64,000 bases of DNA from Haloplanus salinarum (GTDB taxonomy: Archaea > Halobacteriota > Halobacteria > Halobacteriales > Haloferacaceae). The translations under genes were made by a program, and so were the position numbers. Below are positions 8,751 through 17,039 of this stretch, piece after piece. The notes below the pieces were generated by a model. It searched no databases. It saw nothing but the letters and a program-made list of their open reading frames with translations, and was not told the DNA's origin. The DNA lies in the NCBI RefSeq assembly GCF_024498175.1, contig NZ_CP101823.1, positions 1,860,001 through 1,924,000 of the forward strand, in the 5' to 3' direction. Position 1 is the stretch's first letter, and each line of letters opens with the position of its first letter.

Positions 8751-10871
8751 ATGAGTCGAACCGAACGGCCGGAGGGTTTCGGCGTCGAGACGGAGGGGGA
8801 CGCCCTCGAAGTGTCGTTTCGGACACTCGATGGCGAACCCGGACTGGTCGTCGCCGACCTCATCGAGCGCAACCAGTTCCGGCTGTTCACCGACCGCCCG
8901 GTGTCGCCGACGCCCGTCGACCCCGCCGGCCATCGGTTCCCCGTCGACGCCGCCGTCGCCGTCGAGACGGACGAAATCGAGCTCCCGACGGTCGTCTCGG
9001 TCTGTGTCCGCGACGAGCACGGCGAGATGCTCGCCGAGACGGAGCATTCCGCCTACGAGGAGTTCCCACCCGGGAGCTACAGCCTCGAACTCTGTGGCCC
9101 GATCAAGATCTACCTCCGGGTCGAGGGACGCGTCACGGTCGCCTCGGATGTGACGCGGACGTGCATCGGGTTCGACGGCGAGACCGAGGTTCGGATCGGC
9201 GCCCGCTCCCACCACGAGGGTCCCGCGGCGACGCTGACGACGACCGACGACCCCGCGGACGTGATGGCGGCCGTCTCGGAGTTCTCCTCGGCGCTCAAGA
9301 CCACGTCACCGGAGCGGTCCTACCCGACGCTCCGGGGACACCCGCCGCTGGTCGAACTCGGGGACCGGGTCGAGATCCCCGAGGGCGTCGTCTCGCCGGA
9401 GACGGGCATCAGGCTCGAACTCCCGCCCGAGTATCGATCGATCTACGTGGCGACGCCGCTGGCGTACTACCTCGCCGCCGACGTGGTTCCGAGCGACCGT
9501 CCGCGCCTCGTGACCGACGACGGGTTCGAACACGACCTCGATACGATGCGCGGGTTCGAGACGGAGGTCGAACGCGTCCTCAAACAGACGTTCTTCCTCG
9601 ACTGCGTGACACGCACCGAGGGGTACTACTCGGTCGACCTCCACGAGCGTGAGGCCGTCGAGACGGACCTCGACCTCGATTTCGAGTGGCTGTACGACCA
9701 GTCGCTCGCGACACAGTTGGAGGAGTACCTCTCGATCCCGTTCGGCGCCGTCGAGGACGAACTCCCCGAGTGGCGGCTCACCTCCCACGTCGCCCCCACT
9801 CCGGAGAACGTCGAACTGCTGCCCTTCGTGACCAACGACCTCGCGGTCGTCCGGACGCCGCGGGACCAGCCGGAGTCGAGTTCTGCGGTCCAGACCGCCG
9901 CTGCCGACGAGTTCTTCCGCGATTCGGCGTTCACCCGAAGCACGGCGGCCGACGACGGCACGCGGTCGTACGTCCAGCCGGAGACGGCCGACTCGCTGGA
10001 GCAGTCCTGGATCGGTGAGGGGGCGCCCATCGGCGCCAGCAAGGCCACCACGGACGCCTTCTACAACCGCCTGGATCGGACCCCCGCCGACGGCGACATC
10101 GGCATCACGGTCGTCTGTAACGACCCCCGGATGGCCGACGAACGCGACGTCGTCGACCAGGTGTACGGCTCCCGCGAGGAACTCCCGTTCGACGTCCGGG
10201 TCCACCACGACCTGGGACGGGCGGAACTCCGGGAGGTCCTCTCCGCGGAGGCGGACCTCCTGCATTACATCGGCCACATCGACGCCGAGGGGTTCGAATG
10301 TGCCGACGGCAAACTCGACGCGACGACGCTCACGAGCGCCGGTCCCGACGCCTTCCTGCTGAACGCCTGCCAGTCCTACGAGCAGGGGTCGGCGCTCATC
10401 GAAGCCGGGGCCATCGCGGGCATCGTGACGCTCTCGGACGTGATCAACAGCGGCGCCGTCCGGATGGGCCGGATGCTGGCGCGGCTTCTCAACCGCGGCT
10501 TCACCGTCGGGAGCGCGCTCGAAGTCGCCCGCGACGACTCGATCATCGGCGAGCAGTACACCGTCATCGGGGACAGCAGCCTCTCGCTGGCACAGACCGA
10601 CGGCGGTCCCCCGAACGTCTGTTCGATCGAACGGCAGGACGACGGCTACGAACTGGAGTGGCAGACCCATCCCTCCACGTCGTTCGGCATGGGGAGCCTC
10701 GTGATCCCGTGGATCGACGACGTCGACGAGTATCACCTCTGGTCGGGGAACTCACGGAGCTTCGAACTCTCGGGCGAGGAGCTACGTCAGTTCCTCTCGC
10801 TGGAGACGGTACCGGTGAAAATCGACGGTTCGCTCGTCTGGAGCGACGAACTCGACTTCTCGAACCTCTAA
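8751..10871 (+). CDS. CHAT-domain (caspase-like) peptidase
   Basis: 706 residues from the ATG; an in-frame TTG 30 bases upstream is less likely. The first 440 residues or so form a haloarchaeal region with beta-rich stretches and no recognised motif. The C-terminal part, about 450-615, has the CHAT signature: a strand leading to the catalytic His in LLHYIGHID (H509), then the catalytic Cys in LLNACQSYEQG (C540). CHAT proteins are clan CD peptidases related to caspases and separases, and known members are activated to cut specific partner proteins. Upstream is a RecA-like protein; downstream, convergent and overlapping by four bases, is a repeat-peptide gene that is a natural candidate substrate (inference). 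About 90 residues after the core have no assigned role. Confidence 0.88.
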   Translation: MSRTERPEGFGVETEGDALEVSFRTLDGEPGLVVADLIERNQFRLFTDRPVSPTPVDPAGHRFPVDAAVAVETDEIELPTVVSVCVRDEHGEMLAETEHSAYEEFPPGSYSLELCGPIKIYLRVEGRVTVASDVTRTCIGFDGETEVRIGARSHHEGPAATLTTTDDPADVMAAVSEFSSALKTTSPERSYPTLRGHPPLVELGDRVEIPEGVVSPETGIRLELPPEYRSIYVATPLAYYLAADVVPSDRPRLVTDDGFEHDLDTMRGFETEVERVLKQTFFLDCVTRTEGYYSVDLHEREAVETDLDLDFEWLYDQSLATQLEEYLSIPFGAVEDELPEWRLTSHVAPTPENVELLPFVTNDLAVVRTPRDQPESSSAVQTAAADEFFRDSAFTRSTAADDGTRSYVQPETADSLEQSWIGEGAPIGASKATTDAFYNRLDRTPADGDIGITVVCNDPRMADERDVVDQVYGSREELPFDVRVHHDLGRAELREVLSAEADLLHYIGHIDAEGFECADGKLDATTLTSAGPDAFLLNACQSYEQGSALIEAGAIAGIVTLSDVINSGAVRMGRMLARLLNRGFTVGSALEVARDDSIIGEQYTVIGDSSLSLAQTDGGPPNVCSIERQDDGYELEWQTHPSTSFGMGSLVIPWIDDVDEYHLWSGNSRSFELSGEELRQFLSLETVPVKIDGSLVWSDELDFSNL

Positions 10872-11197
10872 GGCCCGGAGATGCCACCGCCGTTGCCGTC
10901 GGCAGTGTAGGGACCGGAGATGCCACCGCCGTTGCCGTCGGCAGTGTAGGGACCGGAGATGCCACCGCCGTTGCCGTCGGCAGTGTAGGGGCCTGAAATG
11001 CCACCGCCGTTGCCGTCGGCAGTGTAGGGGCCTGAAATGCCACCGCCGTTGCCGTCGGCAGTGTAGGGACCGGAGATGCCACCGCCGTTGCCGTCGGCAG
11101 TGTAGGGACCGGAGATGCCACCGCCGTTGCCGTCGGCGGTAGTGGATTGTCGGGTCTCGTCGGCCGCAGTCACCGTGCCGCTGTCACGTTCGGACAT
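10868..11197 (-). CDS. small tandem-repeat protein, seven 13-residue Gly-rich units
   Basis: 109 residues: a 20-residue leader (MSERDSGTVTAADETRQSTT), then the unit ADGNGGGISGPYT repeated six times without any change, and a final copy ending at GP. No family recognised. Repeat copies differ only at synonymous third positions (ATC/ATT, TCC/TCA, GGT/GGC), which argues that this minus-strand frame is translated and selected. An A/T-rich promoter lies at the right distance from the ATG. The layout, a polar leader plus identical cores, is like multi-core precursor peptides, but no modifying enzyme is adjacent; the convergent neighbour is a CHAT peptidase. It could also be a structural or adhesive repeat protein. 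There is no signal peptide or Cys. Confidence 0.8.
   Translation of the reverse strand: MSERDSGTVTAADETRQSTTADGNGGGISGPYTADGNGGGISGPYTADGNGGGISGPYTADGNGGGISGPYTADGNGGGISGPYTADGNGGGISGPYTADGNGGGISGP
10871..11137 (-). repeat. 39-bp tandem repeat array (seven copies)
   Basis: Six complete 39-bp units and a final 33-bp unit, end to end without spacers, in frame with the minus-strand gene. Reading along the plus strand the subtypes run A-A-A-B-B-A-A: the fourth and fifth units carry CCTGAAAT where the others have CCGGAGAT, and all the changes are silent. The B pair points to duplication of blocks within the array. Confidence 0.92.
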
Positions 11198-11217
11198 CGC
11201 AACTGGACTGTCAGCCG

Positions 11218-11236
11218 GAAAATAATTATAATTTTT
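11218..11236 (-). promoter_or_regulatory. promoter of the repeat-peptide gene
   Basis: The A/T run read on the minus strand as AAAATTATAATTATTTT is centred about 29 bases upstream of the ATG at 11197, the canonical position for a leaderless haloarchaeal TATA box. The region 11218-11275 is unusually A/T-rich for this genome and may hold more regulatory sites. Confidence 0.6.
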
Positions 11237-11361
11237 CGAGAATATCTGATAGTAAATATAATCAATTAACCCAGTTGACTACTGACATAAAATGTGGCGA
11301 GCAGAAGACGGCTGTCGACGGTGGATTCGTCGCGAAAAGATCGCGTTTCGTGTCCGTTTTC

Positions 11362-11949
11362 CTACTCTTCCGCGTCCGAGTCGCGGTCGATATCCTGATA
11401 GACGCGTGCCATATCGTCCATCTCGGCGAACCGTTCGAGTTTGTCGTCGAGTTCGGTCCGCAGTTCCTCGATGTCGTCGAGGAGTTGCTGGTACTTCTCG
11501 GAGTCGTCGAGCGTCGACGCGGGCGACTCGGATTCGAGCAGTGCTTTCTTGGAGGCGAGCGAGAAGAGTCGACGGACCCCTTCGTCGTACGCGTCGCGGG
11601 CGAGCAGGTTCGCCACCGTCCCCGTGAGATCCTCCCGGGAGACGGGTTTGACGAGGTAGTCGTCGAATCCCATGTCGATCACGTCGACGTCGGGTTCGAC
11701 GGCCGTCACCATGGCGACTCGGCAATCGAGGTCCCGGTCACGGATGGCGTCGAGCACTTCGTCGCCCGAGAAGTCGGGCATCCGTCGGTCCAAGAGGACG
11801 ACGCGCACCTCGTCGTCGAGTTCGTCGAGTGCCGTGCGACCGTCGTTGACCGAACGCACGCAGTAGGACTCGCCGAGCCACGTGGCGTAGAGTTCGGCCA
11901 AGTCGCGTTCGTCCTCGACGACGAGAACGAGGGGGGAATCGTCGGTCAT
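11362..11949 (-). CDS. HalX-domain response regulator
   Basis: 195 residues from the chosen ATG. The receiver domain (about 5-115) has the acidic pair ED at 12-13, phospho-acceptor D54 in VLLDRRMPD, and K101 in YLVKPV. The C-terminal part (about 118-185) is the helical HalX domain found in haloarchaeal regulators; no DNA-binding domain is seen. The start follows a purine-rich GGGAG eight bases upstream; an upstream ATG at 11991 would add 14 residues and fits a TATA-like run near 12015, so the start is not certain. It is divergent from nothing nearby and runs toward the repeat-peptide gene; its kinase partner is unknown. Confidence 0.9.
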   Translation of the reverse strand: MTDDSPLVLVVEDERDLAELYATWLGESYCVRSVNDGRTALDELDDEVRVVLLDRRMPDFSGDEVLDAIRDRDLDCRVAMVTAVEPDVDVIDMGFDDYLVKPVSREDLTGTVANLLARDAYDEGVRRLFSLASKKALLESESPASTLDDSEKYQQLLDDIEELRTELDDKLERFAEMDDMARVYQDIDRDSDAEE

Positions 11950-12069
11950 ATCTGCTCCCGGAGGGGAGTGCGGCCACTCACGGATGTCCATGTATCGCCG
12001 GAGCATATCAAAATACCCCTTGCGGAACCGACTGTCGTCGAAGATCGACGGACCCCGCCGGCGGGTCGA

Positions 12070-13566
12070 CTACTCCTGGGGGCTGTAGTTCGGTGCCTCG
12101 TCGGTGATCATGACGTCGTGAGGGTGTCCCTCCGTCTGGCCGGCCGAGGAGACGCGGACGAACCGCGAACGTTCCTTGAACTCGGGGATGGATGCCGCGC
12201 CGACGTATCCCATCCCGGATTTCATGCCGCCGACGAGCTGGTGGAGCTCCGAGGCGAGCGTCCCCTTGTAGGGGGTGGCTGCCTCGACGCCCTCGGGGAC
12301 GAACCCCTCGTCGTCGTCCTCCTCTTTCAGGTAGCGGTCGCCGCCACCCGAACGCATCGCGCCGACCGACCCCATGCCGCGGTACTGCTTGTACTTCTTG
12401 CCGTTCATGGTGATGACCCGACCGGGTGCCTCCTTGGTGCCGGCGAAGTAGGAGCCGAGCATGACCGCGTCGGCGCCGGCGGCGACGGCCTTGATCGCAT
12501 CGCCCGAGTAGCGGATGCCCCCGTCGGCGATGACCGGCACGTCGTGGCGGCTGGCCACGTCGGCGACTTCGGCGACGGCGGTGATCTGGGGCATCCCCGC
12601 GCCCGTCACGACCCGCGTCGTACAGATGGAGCCGGGGCCGATGCCGACCTTCACGCCGTCCGCGAAGTCGACGACGGCCTCGGCCGCCTCCCGGGTGCCG
12701 ACGTTGCCGACCACTACGTCGGCGTCGACCGTCTCGCTGATCTCGTGGGCGCTCTCGATCACGTTCCGGTTGTGGGCGTGCGCACAGTCGATGAAGAGCA
12801 CGTCCGCGCCGGCGTCGTCGGCTGCGGTCGCCCGGTCGTCCTCGAAGGGACCGACGGCGACGCCGATCCGGAGGGCCCCGTCGTCGGCGCGGGCGGCGTT
12901 CTCGTGTTCGCGACGCTGGAGGATGCCCTGCATCGTGACGAGACCGGCGAGGCGGTCGTCGCCGTCGACGATTGGGACCCGCTCGATCTTGTGGTCGTAC
13001 ATGAGTTCGAGCGCCTCCCGGGCGGTCACGTCCTCGCCGGCGGTGATGACCTCGTCGGTCATCGCCTTGCGCACCTCGTCGGACTCGCCGACCTCCAGAT
13101 AGGGGCGGATGTCCGTCCCGGAGATGATACCGAGCACCTCGTCGTCGTCGTCGACGACAGGCGCGCCGCTGACGCCCTCGTGTTCCATCATCTCGTCGAC
13201 CTCGCGGACGGTCTGCTCGGGGCGGGCCGTGACCACGTTGTCGCGGCGAATCACCAGTTCGTCGGCGCGTTTGACCCGCTCGACCTCCACGACCATCTCC
13301 TCGACGGTCATGTTTCGGTGGAGGACGCCCAGGCCACCGTTGCGGGCCATCGCGATCGCGAGGTCGCTCTCGGTCACCGTGTCCATCGCCGCCGAGAGGA
13401 CCGGGATGTTGAGATCCACGTTCGTCGACACGCGGGTCGAGACGTCGGCCTCGTCGGGTTCGACGTGGCTCTCCATCGGTCGCAGGAGGACATCGTCGAA
13501 CGTCAGCGCCTCCGGTACCTGCAGTTTCGTCGAGAAGGGGTCCGAATCGGGAACGTCGTTCGCCAT
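12070..13566 (-). CDS. guaB: inosine-5'-monophosphate dehydrogenase
   Basis: 498 residues, normal length. It converts IMP to XMP with NAD+, the first committed step to GMP. The catalytic Cys is C315 in GPGSICTTRVVTG, and two CBS domains (about 105-220) interrupt the barrel as usual. The N-terminal LTFDDVLLRP and the flap element YKQYRGMGS are present. It stands alone, with HalX on one side and the ABC permease on the other. No oddity seen. Confidence 0.97.
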   Translation of the reverse strand: MANDVPDSDPFSTKLQVPEALTFDDVLLRPMESHVEPDEADVSTRVSTNVDLNIPVLSAAMDTVTESDLAIAMARNGGLGVLHRNMTVEEMVVEVERVKRADELVIRRDNVVTARPEQTVREVDEMMEHEGVSGAPVVDDDDEVLGIISGTDIRPYLEVGESDEVRKAMTDEVITAGEDVTAREALELMYDHKIERVPIVDGDDRLAGLVTMQGILQRREHENAARADDGALRIGVAVGPFEDDRATAADDAGADVLFIDCAHAHNRNVIESAHEISETVDADVVVGNVGTREAAEAVVDFADGVKVGIGPGSICTTRVVTGAGMPQITAVAEVADVASRHDVPVIADGGIRYSGDAIKAVAAGADAVMLGSYFAGTKEAPGRVITMNGKKYKQYRGMGSVGAMRSGGGDRYLKEEDDDEGFVPEGVEAATPYKGTLASELHQLVGGMKSGMGYVGAASIPEFKERSRFVRVSSAGQTEGHPHDVMITDEAPNYSPQE

Positions 13567-13636
13567 GTAATCCGTCGTCTCGCCGCCGGGAAAAACGTTG
13601 CGAGACGGCGTGTGCGCCTGTGTCGCCGTCGCACGC

Positions 13637-14878
13637 TCACTCGTACCGGAGCGCGTCGATAGGGTCGACGCGGGCCGCCCGCCAGGCCGGATACAGCCCC
13701 GCGAGGACGCCGACGGCGACGCCGACGCCCACCGCGGCGGCCATCCACCCCGGCGCGAGCGTGAAGCCGACCTCGGCGTACCGGGTCGCGGCGTAGCCGA
13801 CGGCGACGCCGACCGGTAGCGCGAGAATCGCCCCGACGACGCCGAGCAGTCCCGACTCGACGAGAAAGAGGACGAGCACGTCCCGGTTCCGCGCGCCCAC
13901 CGCCTTCATCACGCCGATCTCCCGGGTCCGCTCCGTGACGCTCACCAGCATGATGTTGGCGATGCCGATGGCGCCGACGACCAGGCCGATCACCGCGACG
14001 CCGGTCACGAACCGCGTGATCCGGTCGATGACCGACGAGATGCGGGCCGCGAAGTCGCCGCTCGTCCGTGCCGTCGGCTCCGTTCCCGCCGGCACCAGTC
14101 GCCGTGCGTCCGACTCCTCGCGAAGATACGTCGACACCGCCGCCTGCGTCGCCTCGGTTCGCGTCGGATCGGTCACAACCGTCACCTGCGGGTAGGCCCG
14201 CTGGCGGACCCCGACGCTCGGGCTCTCCACGACCGTGCGGTAGAACGGATCGACCGGGACGTACACCCGCGAGCCCTCCGCGAAGTCGCTCACCGGCAGT
14301 CCGCCCTCGGTCCCGTTGACGATCCCTACGACCCGCAGTTCGTGGGTCCGGTTCCCCGCAAGCGACAGCGTGAGGCGATCACCCACGCTGACGTTTCCCG
14401 CGAAGGTCCGCGCCGCCCGCTCGTTCAGGACCACCTCCTCGGTTCCCGAGCGGAACCCCCGACCGGCGACGATCCGCCCCTCGTCGAAGGTCTCCGGCGT
14501 CGTCGCCGTCACCCGCTGGCGGGCCACGGTGTCGCCGTCGTGGGTGAGCGAGTTGGCGTCGACGGTGCCCCGCGGGATGGCGGCGGTCACCCCCTCCATC
14601 GACGCCAGCGCCCCCACGTCGCGTTCGGTGAACGCCGGCTGGACCACACGATCGAAGCCGCCGTCCTCGTCGTCGGTCGGCGTCGCGAAGACGTAGACGT
14701 TACTCGCGCTCGACCCCTCGATTTCGCCGACGATCTCCGCCTCGACGCTCGCGCCGAACGTGGCGAAGACGACGACCGACGCGATGCCGATGACGAGCCC
14801 GAGGACCGTGAGCGCCGACCGGAGTCGGTGGCTCCGAATCGATCGGGAGGCGATCCTGACGGCCTCCGTCGACTTCAT
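13637..14878 (-). CDS. ABC transporter permease, MacB/FtsX type
   Basis: 413 residues. One N-terminal membrane helix (about 20-42) is followed by an extracytoplasmic MacB-PCD-like domain (about 45-270), then three helices forming the FtsX core (near 285-310, 335-362 and 375-398), with the ERTREIGVMKAVGARNRDV stretch between them. It overlaps the ATPase gene by four bases. Such two-gene units are mechanotransmission exporters that act on substrates outside the membrane (peptides, lipoproteins or drugs); the substrate here is unknown. Confidence 0.93.
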   Translation of the reverse strand: MKSTEAVRIASRSIRSHRLRSALTVLGLVIGIASVVVFATFGASVEAEIVGEIEGSSASNVYVFATPTDDEDGGFDRVVQPAFTERDVGALASMEGVTAAIPRGTVDANSLTHDGDTVARQRVTATTPETFDEGRIVAGRGFRSGTEEVVLNERAARTFAGNVSVGDRLTLSLAGNRTHELRVVGIVNGTEGGLPVSDFAEGSRVYVPVDPFYRTVVESPSVGVRQRAYPQVTVVTDPTRTEATQAAVSTYLREESDARRLVPAGTEPTARTSGDFAARISSVIDRITRFVTGVAVIGLVVGAIGIANIMLVSVTERTREIGVMKAVGARNRDVLVLFLVESGLLGVVGAILALPVGVAVGYAATRYAEVGFTLAPGWMAAAVGVGVAVGVLAGLYPAWRAARVDPIDALRYE

Positions 14879-15600
14879 CGGCCACCCTCGTCGAGGTCCT
14901 CGATCCGTTCGAGTTCGCCGTCCCTGACGTGGACGATCCGCTCGGCTCGCTCCGCGACGTGTCGCTCGTGGGTCACCAGGAGGACGGTGTTCCCGGCGGC
15001 GTGGAGCCGATCGAAGACGTCGAGCACGCGGCTTCCGGTCTCGGTGTCGACGTTGCCGGTCGGCTCGTCGGCCAGGACGAGCGCCGGGTTCGCGACGAGC
15101 GCGCGGGCGATGGCGACGCGCTGGCGCTGGCCCCCGGACAGTTCGGTCGGGTGGTGGTCGGTCCGGTCCCCGAGCCCCACCTCGGCGAGCAGTTCGCGGG
15201 CGCGCTCCCGCCGCTCCGCCCGCGGGACGCCCGCGAAGACGAGCGGCAGGCCGACGTTCTCGACGGCCGTCAGCCGGGCCAAGAGGTTGAACGTCTGGAA
15301 GACGAATCCGATCTCCGTCCCGCGGAGTTCGGCACGCGCCCGCTCGCTCGCCGCGGACACCTCCTCGCCGGCGACGACGACCCGGCCCGCGGTCGGCGTA
15401 TCGAGCGCCCCGATCAGGTTCAACAGCGTCGACTTCCCGGAGCCGCTCGGCCCCATCACGGCCGTGTACGACCCCGCCGGGAGCGACAGCGAGACGCCGG
15501 CCAGCGCCTCGACGGTCCCGCCCAGGTCGTAGGTCTTGTCGACGTCGGTGAGCGTCACCACGTCGGCAGCGGTCGCCGTGGCGTCCGAAGCGGCGGTCAT
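14875..15600 (-). CDS. ABC transporter ATP-binding protein, MacB/LolD type
   Basis: 241 residues. Walker A GPSGSGKST (50-58), the signature ELSGGQRQRVAIA (about 154-166), Walker B LVLADEPTGN and the H-loop VTHE are all present. The long VFQTFNLL Q-loop is typical of the MacB/LolD branch. It is the first gene of the two-gene unit with the permease downstream (ATGA overlap). Confidence 0.95.
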   Translation of the reverse strand: MTAASDATATAADVVTLTDVDKTYDLGGTVEALAGVSLSLPAGSYTAVMGPSGSGKSTLLNLIGALDTPTAGRVVVAGEEVSAASERARAELRGTEIGFVFQTFNLLARLTAVENVGLPLVFAGVPRAERRERARELLAEVGLGDRTDHHPTELSGGQRQRVAIARALVANPALVLADEPTGNVDTETGSRVLDVFDRLHAAGNTVLLVTHERHVAERAERIVHVRDGELERIEDLDEGGR

Positions 15601-15729
15601 CGCCCCCGTTTCGGACGGGACGCTAATGAGTCGTGTGCCCCGCCACCCCCGATTCGCGACGTGTACCCGTCACCGCCGATTCGGCGGCCGACCGGATCCT
15701 CTTTGCACCGCGGCCCGTAGCGGCGACAC

Positions 15730-16233
15730 ATGACGTTCGTTGTGCCGTTCGACGGGTCGGAGCTGGCGGCGGCGGCGCTGGTTCGGGCCGTGGAGTTCGG
15801 CGACGTCCTGGACGAGCGGGTGGTGAGCGTGAGCGTGATCCCCGACGGAAACGCCGCCTACGCGCGGGAGCGGGGGTGGCTCGAAGCCGACGAGCCGTTC
15901 GACCGCGAGGCCGTGGTCGCGACGCTCCACGAGGACGTGGCGGCCCTCGCTCCGAACGCGGAGTTCCGGTACGAGACGGTGGGGCGGCGAGCGACCCCGG
16001 GGACCATCTCGAAGCGACTCCGGGAGATCGCCCGGAAGGAGGACGCCTCGATGGTGTTCGTCGGCAGCGAGAACGCCGGCCACCTGGTGTCGTCGCTGAG
16101 CAGCGTCGGCGGGACCGTCGCGGCCGACGACGCCTACGACGTCGTCATCGTCCGCCACCGGGCCCCGTCGAGGATAAAACGGGTTGCCGAGACGTCGCCA
16201 CACCGGGCGGAGAAGTCCGACTTCTACCGGTGA
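15730..16233 (+). CDS. universal stress protein (UspA) family protein
   Basis: 167 residues. The N-terminus VVPFDGSELAAAAL is typical of UspA, and VFVGSENAGH around 110-120 sits where the ATP-binding G-x2-G-x9-G-S motif should be but is only partly conserved, so nucleotide binding is doubtful. A C-terminal extension of about 20 residues is positively charged. No operon partner is evident. Confidence 0.85.
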   Translation: MTFVVPFDGSELAAAALVRAVEFGDVLDERVVSVSVIPDGNAAYARERGWLEADEPFDREAVVATLHEDVAALAPNAEFRYETVGRRATPGTISKRLREIARKEDASMVFVGSENAGHLVSSLSSVGGTVAADDAYDVVIVRHRAPSRIKRVAETSPHRAEKSDFYR

Positions 16234-16318
16234 GATCCGTCGCCGTCGCGGAGTCACACGCGCGCCGGACGGTCGTCTGACGGAACTATTTGTAACCCTC
16301 TCCCGTGGCGACTAACGC

Positions 16319-16498
16319 ATGAACGAGGGAGACGGACTCGCGGAGATGGAGACGGTCACCGTCGAACTGGAGGAGGAGACGGTCGACGCCGTCGACGACA
16401 TCGCCTTCGAGGACCACCGCGACAATCGGGCGGCGGCGATTCGAACCCTCCTCGACGAGTGGCTGAAAGACCGCGACGGGGACGAGCAGCGCGAGTGA
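16319..16498 (+). CDS. ribbon-helix-helix (CopG-like) small protein
   Basis: 59 residues: a short acidic start, a beta strand METVTVELEEE (10-20), then two helices (DAVDDIAFEDH and NRAAAIRTLLDEWLKD). This is the ribbon-helix-helix plan used by CopG/Arc/NikR-type DNA-binding dimers, and many haloarchaea carry similar small proteins. It lies 85 bases after the Usp gene; a short A/T run (AACTATTTGTAA) about 20-30 bases before the ATG suggests its own promoter. The target is unknown. Confidence 0.75.
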   Translation: MNEGDGLAEMETVTVELEEETVDAVDDIAFEDHRDNRAAAIRTLLDEWLKDRDGDEQRE

Positions 16499-16535
16499 GA
16501 ACGGGGAGCGGGGACGGCCGCCGACCGCGACGCCG

Positions 16536-16892
16536 TCACTCCTCCTCGGGTTCGGTTTCGACGACTTCGATCACCGACAGCGGCACGTCACGGAGCGCGC
16601 CCCCGACCTCGCTTTTCGCGATGCGGGTGGCGTGGTTCTCGCCGTCGGCGTTGAACACCTCGATTTCGAGCAGGAGGCCGACCAGCGCGGTGTCGGCGGC
16701 GATGAAGGCGGAGTCGAACGGCTCGCCGCAGGCCGGGCAGGGCGTGACCCCCACCTCGACTTCGACGTACTCCTTGTCCTGTTCGTTCAGCCGCTTTCCC
16801 GCCTCGCTGACGGCGACGCCGATGGCGTCGTCTACGTTGTCGACGTCCCGGACCAGCCACGCCGCTTCCATGGCGACGAGATAGTTGCTCAT
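16536..16892 (-). CDS. UPF0212 (DUF555) family protein
   Basis: 118 residues, matching the archaeal UPF0212/DUF555 family in length and in its start MSNYLVAMEAAWLV. One CxxC pair (CPACGEPF, about residues 52-59) could bind metal. The family is widespread in euryarchaea and uncharacterised. A longer in-frame reading upstream runs antisense through the next gene and was rejected. It faces the membrane wHTH gene across about 150 bp of divergent DNA. Confidence 0.88.
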   Translation of the reverse strand: MSNYLVAMEAAWLVRDVDNVDDAIGVAVSEAGKRLNEQDKEYVEVEVGVTPCPACGEPFDSAFIAADTALVGLLLEIEVFNADGENHATRIAKSEVGGALRDVPLSVIEVVETEPEEE

Positions 16893-17039
16893 ACGTCCGA
16901 CACGCCGTGGAGTCCCTCGTGTCTTGTGGTTCGTGCCCGGCGGCTCGCCTCCCCGACACACGCGTCCGAACCCCGACGGTAGAACCCGGAGTACGAAGTT
17001 TAATACCCCGTTAGCTACCATCCTCGTACCGGACGATCG

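Noticed and set aside
10564-11121. alternative repeat ORF in another minus-strand frame (VPTLPTATAVAS-type repeats)
   Set aside because: The frame shows amino-acid changes between repeat subtypes (SPV/FQA), whereas the chosen frame shows only silent ones, and the chosen frame has the promoter and a natural stop.
10871-11137. 39-bp direct repeats considered as a CRISPR array
   Set aside because: The repeats are contiguous with no spacers, in frame with an ORF, and vary only at silent positions.
11275-13662. 795-codon plus-strand ORF opposite HalX and guaB
   Set aside because: Antisense shadow of the conserved guaB and response regulator genes.
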